A stretch of DNA of 42,806 nt, taken from assembly GCF_018332475.1 (NCBI RefSeq), contig NZ_BOQB01000069.1:1-42806 (forward strand). The letters are read 5' to 3'. Every line of letters starts with the position of its first letter. Positions within the stretch are counted from its first letter, which is position 1. Under the pieces are notes generated by a model. It was not told where the DNA came from and did not search any database. It saw only the letters and a list, made by a program, of their open reading frames with translations. Source of the DNA: Bacillus sanguinis (GTDB lineage Bacteria > Bacillota > Bacilli > Bacillales > Bacillaceae_G). Below, in pieces: positions 1 through 5,158 of the stretch. Made by a program: the position numbers and the translations under genes.

Positions 1-8
1 CTTTTCTA

Positions 9-175
9 TTACTATTTATAATAAAGTGAAACTTTAATCAGTGGGGGTTTTGTTCGTCCCCACTGATTATTAGTTGAACCAATCGGGCTTTTACAGGCAG
101 TTGATCTCCCGCCTAACTTCCTCGCATCCGCCGAATTCTGAGGTGGGAGTCTTACTGCCCGTTAAAGCGGGGTAA
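9..175 (-). repeat. bcr1-type interspersed repeat, full-length copy
   Basis: Read on the minus strand, this segment opens with CCCCGC, continues with ACGGGCAGTAAGAC and ends with CCCCACTGATTAAAGTTTC then ACTTTATTATAAAT. The same blocks recur at 5007-5051 and 33980-34095. It holds a 10-bp perfect inverted repeat (ATCAGTGGGG / CCCCACTGAT, about 36-66) that would form a hairpin. Size (about 165 bp) and sequence fit the bcr1 family of mobile repeats I know from the B. cereus group; the family name is from memory. It lies directly downstream of the mini-peptide operon at 197-406 and may act as its 3' end. Confidence 0.75.
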
Positions 176-196
176 AGGGGAAAGGGGACACGGAAT

Positions 197-295
197 TTAT
201 ACAAGCGTAGCGGCGTAAATAAAAGCAGTAAGAAGAACTGATCCGCTAGCTAGTCCTAAAAAATCTAATTTGTTAAAAGTGATATTGTTCATCAT
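197..295 (-). CDS. 32-residue hydrophobic mini-peptide
   Basis: A 32-codon minus-strand frame begins with a double ATG (MMNNITFNKLDF). Its AAGGAG ribosome binding site overlaps the stop codon of the mini-peptide gene just upstream (305-406), which suggests translational coupling. A polar N-terminus is followed by a hydrophobic segment with the motif DFLGLASGSVLLTAFI and the end AATLV. This motif aligns with the core of the five tandem peptides at 22425-23135 (DFVGSASGAVVLTALI), so they form one family. There is no signal peptidase or lipobox motif. The function is unknown; a single membrane-spanning or membrane-active peptide is likely. Expression should come from the BceR-type promoter module at 453-516. 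Confidence 0.72.
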   Translation of the reverse strand: MMNNITFNKLDFLGLASGSVLLTAFIYAATLV

Positions 296-304
296 ACATT
301 CTCC

Positions 305-406
305 TTACTTGTTTAATGTAGAAGCAACAGCTTTAGCATCGATTAGAGCAGAAAATATCATGCCCATTGTATTTAAAAAATTGTTTGATTTCACTTTGTT
401 CATCAT
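305..406 (-). CDS. 33-residue amphipathic mini-peptide (ALIDAKAV family)
   Basis: A 33-codon frame on the minus strand starts with MM and has AGGAG at a good distance upstream (plus-strand 416-420). The C-terminal half reads FSALIDAKAVASTLNK. This is very like LHALVDAKAVSQELNQ in the mini-peptide at 10219-10296 and FEVLVNGQAVVKELNE in the one at 10313-10393. It is the first gene of a two-peptide operon driven by the module at 453-516. The double-Met start, small size and amphipathic helix pattern recall phenol-soluble-modulin-type peptides, but there is no sequence match that would allow that name. No function can be assigned. Confidence 0.72.
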   Translation of the reverse strand: MMNKVKSNNFLNTMGMIFSALIDAKAVASTLNK

Positions 407-452
407 ATGAATCCGCTCCTTTTCGAATAGTTGTTGCCCTGTTTCTGACTTA

Positions 453-516
453 ATTGTATGAAATATCGTAGGAAGTAACTATCGAATTAGCTTACAGGAG
501 AATTACACTTTTGTAA
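453..516 (-). promoter_or_regulatory. BceR-type promoter module A
   Basis: On the minus strand: TTACA-AAAG-TGTAA (503-516), six bases, TGTAAGCTAA, TTCGATAGT, exactly 19 bases, then TACAAT (-10, 453-458). The architecture is identical to the modules at 3046, 3730, 3780, 3958 and 10435. It drives the mini-peptides at 406-197. TTACA-N4-TGTAA is the core known for BceR-like response regulators (recalled from the literature); which regulator acts here cannot be seen in the window. Confidence 0.75.
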
Positions 517-549
517 GAAAAACGAATGAAGATGTAATGATGAGAAGAT

Positions 550-579
550 TTGACATATGTTCATGGAATTGATTAAGTT
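550..579 (+). promoter_or_regulatory. Probable sigma-A promoter of the LacI-family gene
   Basis: TTGACA (550-555) is followed after about 18 bases by TAAGTT, 20-odd bases before the AGAGGTGAG ribosome binding site of the gene at 598. The -10 is imperfect. Confidence 0.45.
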
Positions 580-597
580 AAAAGTAGAGGTGAGTGT

Positions 598-1575
598 ATG
601 GCTAATATTAAAGATATTGCAAGGATGGCGGGAGTTTCAGTTACGACTGTTTCGAGAGTATTGAATGATCATCCGTATGTAAGTGAAGAAAAAAGGAAAG
701 CGGTTATAGAGATAGTTGAGAAATTGAATTACTCGCAAAACGCAAATGCTGTTCATTTATCAAAAGGAAAGACGAATATTGTTGGTGTGATTCTCCCTTA
801 CATCAATCACCCGAGCTTCGATGCAATGGTAGGGGGAATGATGGAGGGAGCTTTAACTCATAACTACAGGGTGCTACTTTGCCAAACGAATTATAATAAA
901 AAAGAAGAAATGAAAAGTTTACATATGTTAAAAACGAAACAATTGGATGGTCTTATTATTTGTTCACGTGCAAATGATTGGGAAATGATAGAACCGTATG
1001 CTTCTTACGGCACAATCATTGCTTGTGAAGATAATGATATTTCAAACATCTCAAGTGTATATACAAATCATTCGGCAGCTTTCCAGTTAGGAATGAATCA
1101 CCTGATTGAAAAAGGTTATAAAAAAATTGGTTATTGTACGGGAAGAAAGCTAGGACCGAGTAGTCAAAAGCGTTTTGATGTGTATAAACAGCAATTGCAA
1201 TCTATAGATGAAGAAGTGAATGAAGAATGGATTTTCACAGAATGTTTTACATTAGAAGATGGTGTGAGAGTCGCTCATAAGTTAAAAGGTATGCAGAATC
1301 TCCCTGAAGCGTTAATAGTAGCAGGAGATGAAGTTGCGATTGGGGTTATGACGGAAGTTGGGAAATTGGGTATTCAAGTTCCTGAGGACTTAGCGATTAT
1401 TGGTTTAGATAACCAACCTATTTCGCAAGTGTTGCAACTTACAACCATTGATCAAAATTTGAAGGAGATAGGGAAAACAGCTTTTGAAATGTTTTACCGG
1501 CATATAAGTGACAAGAGCTCTAAACAAGAAAAGGTGGAAGTTCCATATGAACTTGTGGAGCGATCTACAGTGTGA
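598..1575 (+). CDS. LacI/GalR-family transcriptional regulator
   Basis: 325 residues, the normal length for the family. The N-terminus (IKDIARMAGVSVTTVSRVLN, residues 4-23) is a textbook LacI helix-turn-helix with the hinge around residues 45-58 (ANAVHLSKGKT). From about residue 60 it has a periplasmic-binding-protein-type effector domain (NIVGVILPYINHPSF; later GDEVAIGVMTEVGKLGIQVP and LAIIGLDNQP). The effector is probably a sugar or related small molecule but cannot be named. The gene is monocistronic: its own TTGACA promoter lies at about 550 and a strong terminator at 1580-1619. A candidate operator for this family, GAAACGCGTTTC, sits inside the promoter of the next gene (1636-1647). Confidence 0.9.
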   Translation: MANIKDIARMAGVSVTTVSRVLNDHPYVSEEKRKAVIEIVEKLNYSQNANAVHLSKGKTNIVGVILPYINHPSFDAMVGGMMEGALTHNYRVLLCQTNYNKKEEMKSLHMLKTKQLDGLIICSRANDWEMIEPYASYGTIIACEDNDISNISSVYTNHSAAFQLGMNHLIEKGYKKIGYCTGRKLGPSSQKRFDVYKQQLQSIDEEVNEEWIFTECFTLEDGVRVAHKLKGMQNLPEALIVAGDEVAIGVMTEVGKLGIQVPEDLAIIGLDNQPISQVLQLTTIDQNLKEIGKTAFEMFYRHISDKSSKQEKVEVPYELVERSTV

Positions 1576-1579
1576 TTTT

Positions 1580-1619
1580 AATCCGTTATGTGTATAAGTG
1601 CATAACGGATTATTTTTTT
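1580..1619 (+). terminator. Rho-independent terminator of LacI-family gene
   Basis: AATCCGTTATG and CATAACGGATT form an 11-bp perfect stem around a 10-base loop, followed by a run of T. Confidence 0.9.
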
Positions 1620-1628
1620 GAAATACCT

Positions 1629-1657
1629 TTGACAGGAAACGCGTTTCATACTTTATA
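1629..1657 (+). promoter_or_regulatory. Promoter with embedded LacI-type operator
   Basis: TTGACA (1629-1634), a 17-base spacer and TTTATA (1652-1657) form a good sigma-A promoter. The spacer contains the perfect 12-bp palindrome GAAACGCGTTTC (1636-1647), with the central CG typical of LacI-family operators. A repressor bound there would block RNA polymerase. The adjacent upstream LacI-family gene is the obvious candidate, by inference. Confidence 0.7.
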
Positions 1658-1723
1658 AAGGAGTTACACCGGTCTGTAATAATCCATGGATTCTTTTCAA
1701 GAATAGTATTTGGAGGGATAGGC

Positions 1724-2053
1724 ATGAATGAACTTTTATTGAGTATGAAAAAATATATAGAGGATGATGAAAAGGTTTTGGCTTTTGTAGTAGGGATATT
1801 TGAGAGGGATAATTTTACGTTATCATATCAACATGGAATCTTTGTTGTTACTACTAGACGTCTCCTGTTTTACGGGAAATTTTCCTATTATCCTGCAACA
1901 TTTAAAGATTATTCATATTTGCATATAGATAGCATAGATTTTCATCCGCATTTCGAATTTACTTGTAATCATGAAACCATTCGAGCTAAGTATATTCAGA
2001 AGGGGAATGTGGAGCGATTTGTCCGTGCAGTTAGAGTGAATATGAATAATTAA
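1724..2053 (+). CDS. Small PH-domain-like protein (YokE-type)
   Basis: 109 residues, ATG preceded by GGAGGGA. The sequence shows alternating beta-strand patterns with the phrases GIFVVTTRRLLFYGKF (about residues 39-54) and YSYLHIDSIDFHPHF, typical of bacterial PH-like domains in which an 'I/VTTxRLLF' strand is followed by a 'I..I' strand. There is no signal peptide or membrane segment, so it is cytosolic. The family assignment rests on pattern only, and the biological role is unknown. Transcription starts from the TTGACA/TTTATA promoter at 1629-1657, which carries a LacI-type palindrome, so the gene is probably under the control of the regulator at 598-1575. Confidence 0.65.
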   Translation: MNELLLSMKKYIEDDEKVLAFVVGIFERDNFTLSYQHGIFVVTTRRLLFYGKFSYYPATFKDYSYLHIDSIDFHPHFEFTCNHETIRAKYIQKGNVERFVRAVRVNMNN

Positions 2054-2170
2054 TCACCCCTTTGTTTAAACATAATATCTCGATCTTTAAGAGGAAAAAT
2101 GCGCGATAAAAACAACTTCTAAACCTCTAGAAGATAGTGATACAATGTCAAATGGGGGGAGGTATGAACT

Positions 2171-3007
2171 ATGGTTAATCAACGTATAAAGGAAATAACA
2201 CTAATTACAATTGGTTCATTATTATTCGCAATTGGTATTAATTACTTTGCAATTCCAAACCGTTTATCAGAGGGTGGAATTATTGGTGTAACGGTTGTTA
2301 CGTACTATTTATTTGATTGGTCGCCAGGGGTTGTAAACTTTGCTATAAATGCAATCTTACTAGCTATTGGTTATAAATTTTTTGATAAGAAAACGATGGT
2401 TTATACAATTTTAGGGATTGTAGAAACATCTTTGTTTTTATATGTTACGGAACATATTGAGTATCATGTAAATAGTGATACGTTATTAGCGGCTCTATTC
2501 GCTGGCTTATTTGTCGGTGTTGGATTAGGTTGTATGTTCAAAGCCGGAGGTACATCAGGGGGATCGGCAATTTTAGCACAATTAGCAAATCAATATTTAG
2601 GTTGGAGCGTTGGTAAAGGCGTACTTATTATTGATATTGTTGTAATTGCTGGTTCTGTATTTATAATAGGACAAGAAAAAGCAATGTACACACTTGTTGC
2701 AGTATTCATCGGAGCAAAAGTGATTGATTTCATTGTAGAAGGAATGGATACAAAAACGGCTGTTACAATCATTTCAAATCAACCAGACTTAATACGTGAG
2801 GCTATTACGAAAAACATGACACGCGGTGTCACTGTATTAGAAGGACGCGGCGGATATACTGGTAAAAATAAAGAAGTTTTATATGTTGTTATAAATAAAC
2901 AAGAGCTTGTTAAGTTAAAGCAAGTTATTAGTCGAGTAGATGAAGATGCTTTCGTAGTTATTCACGATGTGCGTGATGTACTTGGTGGTGGCTTTAAAGC
3001 GAGCTAA
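2171..3007 (+). CDS. YitT-family membrane protein (DUF161/DUF2179)
   Basis: 278 residues. The start is the ATG eight bases after GGGGGGAGG; an ATG at 2164 is out of frame and stops after four codons. The N-terminal about 185 residues hold five or six hydrophobic segments, including LITIGSLLFAIGINYFAIPN and FAGLFVGVGLGCMFKAGGTS. The C-terminal about 80 residues are a soluble ferredoxin-like DUF2179 domain (KEVLYVVINKQELVKLKQVI). This is the usual two-part layout of the YitT/YpjC/YqfU/YvjA proteins of Bacillus. They are integral membrane proteins of unresolved function. A TACAAT hexamer is visible about 30 bases upstream of the start. A strong terminator follows the gene at 3007-3040. Confidence 0.85.
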   Translation: MVNQRIKEITLITIGSLLFAIGINYFAIPNRLSEGGIIGVTVVTYYLFDWSPGVVNFAINAILLAIGYKFFDKKTMVYTILGIVETSLFLYVTEHIEYHVNSDTLLAALFAGLFVGVGLGCMFKAGGTSGGSAILAQLANQYLGWSVGKGVLIIDIVVIAGSVFIIGQEKAMYTLVAVFIGAKVIDFIVEGMDTKTAVTIISNQPDLIREAITKNMTRGVTVLEGRGGYTGKNKEVLYVVINKQELVKLKQVISRVDEDAFVVIHDVRDVLGGGFKAS

Positions 3008-3040
3008 AAGGTGAACGAGTAAATTCGTTCACCTTTTTTT
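3007..3040 (+). terminator. Terminator of the YitT-family gene
   Basis: AAAGGTGAACGA / TCGTTCACCTTT hairpin directly after the stop codon, followed by a T run. It insulates the next promoter (3046) from read-through. Confidence 0.92.
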
Positions 3041-3045
3041 AATTC

Positions 3046-3109
3046 TTACAAAAATGTAAGTGTAATGTAATGAGATTCAATAGTAGATTTTATTCCTTCT
3101 TTTTAAAAT
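3046..3109 (+). promoter_or_regulatory. BceR-type promoter module B (yxeA-like gene)
   Basis: TTACA-AAAA-TGTAA (3046-3059), six bases, TGTAATGAGA, TTCAATAGT, 19 bases, TAAAAT (-10, 3104-3109). It has the same 64-bp spacing as the other modules in the window. It begins only six bases after the preceding terminator and drives the YxeA-family gene at 3147. Confidence 0.8.
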
Positions 3110-3146
3110 AGATGTATATATATCCTGCTGAGGAGGAATGTTTATT

Positions 3147-3503
3147 ATGAAGAAAAAAATGATCACTACTATAATAGCGATGGTAGTGATAGTAATAATG
3201 TTACTGCCTACGAAACTTGGACCGGTTATCGATAAATATAATCCGCTTTATAAGACGAAAGAATACTATACGGTTGTGGATACAATTGGTCAGCCTATTG
3301 GTGATGAGTGGTATGAATATGAATTTATTGCATTTGACGAACGTGGAAGAGAGCAAAAAATAAAGAAGACTGTTAAGCATATGTTAAAGAGAGATGAAGC
3401 GTTAAAGGTGTATGCAAAAGGACGCTACGGTGAGTCAATCGAAGAAATTGAAGCTGTAAATATTCCTATTAATGCGAAGAGTAAACTTTTAGCGATGAGA
3501 TAG
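3147..3503 (+). CDS. YxeA-family protein (DUF1093)
   Basis: 118 residues from the ATG at 3147, ten bases after AGGAGG; the in-frame ATG at 3138 is one base from the AGGAGG and too close. An N-terminal hydrophobic segment (MKKKMITTIIAMVVIVIMLL) is a signal or anchor. The rest is a small beta-rich domain (KEYYTVVDTIGQPIG, YEYEFIAFDERGREQKIKK, LKVYAKGRYGESIEEIEAVN), characteristic of the YxeA family. In B. subtilis yxeA is the last gene of the yxdJKLM-yxeA operon, which responds to cationic peptides through the BceR-like regulator YxdJ. Here a BceR-type module sits directly upstream, which supports both assignments. The molecular function is unknown; it is likely membrane-attached and outward-facing. 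Confidence 0.82.
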   Translation: MKKKMITTIIAMVVIVIMLLPTKLGPVIDKYNPLYKTKEYYTVVDTIGQPIGDEWYEYEFIAFDERGREQKIKKTVKHMLKRDEALKVYAKGRYGESIEEIEAVNIPINAKSKLLAMR

Positions 3504-3509
3504 CGTATT

Positions 3510-3563
3510 ATACCCCCACCTATTTTTTGTCGAAAATAAAAATACTAGGTAGGGGTATTTTTA
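3510..3563 (+). terminator. Terminator of yxeA-like gene
   Basis: ATACCCCCACCTA pairs with TAGGTAGGGGTAT across a loop of about 25 bases, followed by TTTTTAT. Confidence 0.7.
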
Positions 3564-3570
3564 TGTGTGT

Positions 3571-3608
3571 AAAAAAGCCTTGGTCCATATGGGCCAAGGC
3601 TTTTTTTA
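3571..3608. terminator. Bidirectional terminator
   Basis: AAAAAAGCCTTGG and CCAAGGCTTTTTTT flank a short loop, giving A and T runs on both sides. For plus-strand transcription it backs up the terminator at 3510-3563. For minus-strand transcription it ends the short RNA that starts near 3723. Confidence 0.9.
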
Positions 3609-3723
3609 TTATATAAAGGGGAAGGGGGTACATTGTAGTAGCATGAGTGAAAGGTATAAGAAGAGTGGCTACTAACAATGCAATTTGGTTATGTGAGTGT
3701 TCTTCTTATTTGGCTTACTTTCT
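3575..3723 (-). ncRNA. Candidate small RNA from module C (leftward)
   Basis: A complete promoter module (-10 at 3730-3735) is followed after about 120-145 bases by a strong bidirectional terminator. Between them I find no frame with a ribosome binding site; the longest, 11 codons from an ATG near 3642, lacks one. The RNA could fold: TTGTTAGTAGC pairs with GCTACTACAA, and AAGAAG with CTTCTT. Promoter plus terminator with no gene is the signature of a small RNA, though decay of a former mini-peptide gene is an alternative. Confidence 0.5.
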
Positions 3724-3729
3724 ACATTT

Positions 3730-3793
3730 ATTGTACGAAATATTGATAAGGGAAACTATCGAATTACATTACACGTAGCTTACAAACATGTAA
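3730..3793 (-). promoter_or_regulatory. BceR-type promoter module C, leftward half
   Basis: Minus strand: TTACA-TGTT-TGTAA (3780-3793), GCTACG, TGTAATGTAA, TTCGATAGT, 19 bases, TACAAT (3730-3735). It shares its palindrome with the rightward module 3780-3843, so one bound dimer could serve two divergent promoters. Confidence 0.78.
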
Positions 3794-3843
3794 GTCTTCT
3801 GTAATGTAATTCGATGGTTAAAAGCTAGTGAATTTTATATAGT
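3780..3843 (+). promoter_or_regulatory. BceR-type promoter module C, rightward half
   Basis: TTACA-AACA-TGTAA (3780-3793), GTCTTC, TGTAATGTAA, TTCGATGGT, 19 bases, TATAGT (-10, 3838-3843). It drives the short transcript at 3850-3951. Confidence 0.76.
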
Positions 3844-3849
3844 GTAATT

Positions 3850-3951
3850 AGAAAGTCTCACTGTATTACTTTCTGTTTGTAATGTAATGAAGAATGAAAA
3901 ACCAACTACTTTTTAATAGCCCTCATCTGTATGTAGATGGGGCCCTTTTTA
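3850..3951 (+). ncRNA. Candidate ~100-nt small RNA from module C (rightward)
   Basis: The start is placed seven bases after the -10 at 3838-3843 and the end at the T run of the hairpin 3918-3951. The 5' part forms a perfect 7-bp hairpin (AGAAAGT, 11-base loop, ACTTTCT) at about 3849-3873. The only ATG frame is nine codons with no ribosome binding site. A 5' hairpin, an open middle and a terminator hairpin resemble a regulatory small RNA. Expression has not been shown; this is inferred from layout. Confidence 0.5.
3918..3951 (+). terminator. Terminator of rightward small transcript
   Basis: GCCC-T-CATCT pairs with AGATG-GGGC (one bulged T) with a six-base loop, then CCTTTTT. It lies just seven bases before the next promoter module. 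Confidence 0.75.
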
Positions 3952-3957
3952 TAAACC

Positions 3958-4021
3958 TTACAACATTGTAAGGTTTACGTAAGTTAATTCGATAGTAAAT
4001 TTGTCATATTTTTTGCATAAT
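3958..4021 (+). promoter_or_regulatory. BceR-type promoter module D
   Basis: TTACA-ACAT-TGTAA (3958-3971), GGTTTA, CGTAAGTTAA, TTCGATAGT, 19 bases, CATAAT (4016-4021). The palindrome extends to 11-bp perfect arms (AAACCTTACAA / TTGTAAGGTTT, 3954-3977), the longest in the set. It drives the 37-residue peptide gene at 4076. Confidence 0.78.
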
Positions 4022-4075
4022 AGATACAAATAGATAAAAATAATTAGGGATATAGTAAGAAGGGAGAAGAATGGG

Positions 4076-4189
4076 ATGTTTAAAGAAGAAGTAGTGAAGT
4101 TTCCAGTTAAAGATTTCTGTAGCTACTTTACTGTTGCCGTAGTATGTATTGGATTATTTGATATCATAACAAACTTAATTGTTAAATAA
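4076..4189 (+). CDS. 37-residue membrane mini-peptide
   Basis: 37 codons from an ATG preceded by AAGGGAG; the ATG five bases earlier (4071) is in another frame and stops after seven codons. A polar N-terminus (MFKEEVVKFPVKDF) leads into a hydrophobic stretch (YFTVAVVCIGLFDIITNLIV) that could span the membrane, ending in Lys. Two Cys are present. There is no lipobox. It is the only gene between promoter module D and a terminator at 4197-4233, so it is monocistronic apart from read-through to the TatD-like gene. The sequence differs from the other mini-peptides in the window. No function can be named. Confidence 0.7.
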   Translation: MFKEEVVKFPVKDFCSYFTVAVVCIGLFDIITNLIVK

Positions 4190-4196
4190 CATAGAT

Positions 4197-4233
4197 GAAA
4201 AAACAAGAAGGGAGACCCTTTCTTGTTTTTTTT
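4197..4233 (+). terminator. Terminator after the 37-residue peptide gene
   Basis: AACAAGAAGGG pairs with CCCTTTCTTGTT (one bulge), followed by eight T. It separates the peptide gene from the TatD-like gene, only 15 bases before the latter's start. Confidence 0.82.
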
Positions 4234-4247
4234 ATGGGGGAATAAAG

Positions 4248-5036
4248 ATGAAATGGATTGATAGTCATATACATGTTGACCAATATAAGGATGAAGAAAA
4301 AAGTAGATTACTTAAAGATGTGGAAAATAGTGAAGAGATAAAGGGGCTTATTGCGGTATCTATGAATTATCAATCATGTAAAGAAACATTATCTTTAGCA
4401 AAGCGATACCCTTTTGTACATCCAGCAATAGGTTTTCATCCGGAGCAACGGATTCATAAAGAAGAATGTGAGCAAATTTATAAATTAATTGAAGATCATG
4501 TAGAGGACATAGTTGCGATTGGTGAAGTAGGCTTACCATATTATTTAAGAAAAGAAGATGAGTGCATTGTTGTTAATTCATATATATCAGTGTTACAACA
4601 GTTTGTTGAACTAGCTAGTAAATATGATTTACCAATTATATTGCATGCAGTGTATGAAGACGCTGATATTGTATGTGATTTACTGGAGAAATATAACGTT
4701 TCACGTGCGCATTTTCATTGGTTTAAAGGAAGTGAAGCAACAATGAAACGGATGATAAGGAACGGCTATTATATTTCTATCACGCCAGATGTTTTACATA
4801 AGGAGAAGATCAGAAAAGTTGTTTCCTATTATCCACTTGAATATATGATGGTAGAAACAGATGGGCCGTGGGAATTTCACGAGGATGTTATGACGCATCC
4901 GAGAATGATTGGAGAGGTATTAAAGGAAATTAGTGTTATAAAAAACGTATCTGTTGATAAGGTTGCGAAAACGATATATGAAAATACGATTCAATTTTAC
5001 TCCACATTAACGGGCAGTAAGACCCCTACGGATTAA
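4248..5036 (+). CDS. TatD-family metal-dependent hydrolase
   Basis: 262 residues from the ATG at 4248, after a GGGGGAATAAAG ribosome binding site; the longer in-frame start at 4179 would run through the terminator hairpin. Metal-binding motifs of the TatD/amidohydrolase TIM barrel are present: the N-terminal HIH (DSHIHVD, residues 5-11), AIGEVGLPYY, ILHAVYEDAD, HFHWFKGS and the C-terminal ETDGPWEF. The family comprises nucleases/phosphoesterases; the substrate here is not known. Oddity: the last nine residues (LTGSKTPTD) and the stop codon are encoded inside a bcr1-type repeat remnant (5007-5051), so the native C-terminus seems to have been replaced. No separate promoter is clear; read-through from module D is possible. 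Confidence 0.87.
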   Translation: MKWIDSHIHVDQYKDEEKSRLLKDVENSEEIKGLIAVSMNYQSCKETLSLAKRYPFVHPAIGFHPEQRIHKEECEQIYKLIEDHVEDIVAIGEVGLPYYLRKEDECIVVNSYISVLQQFVELASKYDLPIILHAVYEDADIVCDLLEKYNVSRAHFHWFKGSEATMKRMIRNGYYISITPDVLHKEKIRKVVSYYPLEYMMVETDGPWEFHEDVMTHPRMIGEVLKEISVIKNVSVDKVAKTIYENTIQFYSTLTGSKTPTD

Positions 5037-5051
5037 AGTTTCACTTTATTT
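5007..5051 (+). repeat. bcr1-type repeat remnant inside the tatD-like 3' end
   Basis: Only the two ends of the repeat remain: TTAACGGGCAGTAAGACCCC fused to GGATTAAAGTTTCACTTTAT. The same blocks delimit the full copy at 9-175 (minus). It supplies the last codons and stop of the TatD-like gene. Confidence 0.75.
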
Positions 5052-5158
5052 GAAAGGATAGGAGAGTTACTCTTATTCTTTTTTTGTTATGGATATTTTT
5101 TCTAGTATTTTCTATAATTTACGATGTGTTTAATTTGATGAAGGAAGTAGGGAAGAAA

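Noticed and set aside
3633-3723. Mini-peptide in the leftward transcript of module C
   Set aside because: The only frames are very short and lack a ribosome binding site; the region fits a small RNA better.
3887-3916. Nine-codon frame MKNEKPTTF in the rightward transcript
   Set aside because: No ribosome binding site upstream and too short to support.
4179-4247. Longer start for the TatD-like protein
   Set aside because: The extra 23 codons run through the terminator hairpin at 4197-4233 and overlap the 37-residue peptide gene.
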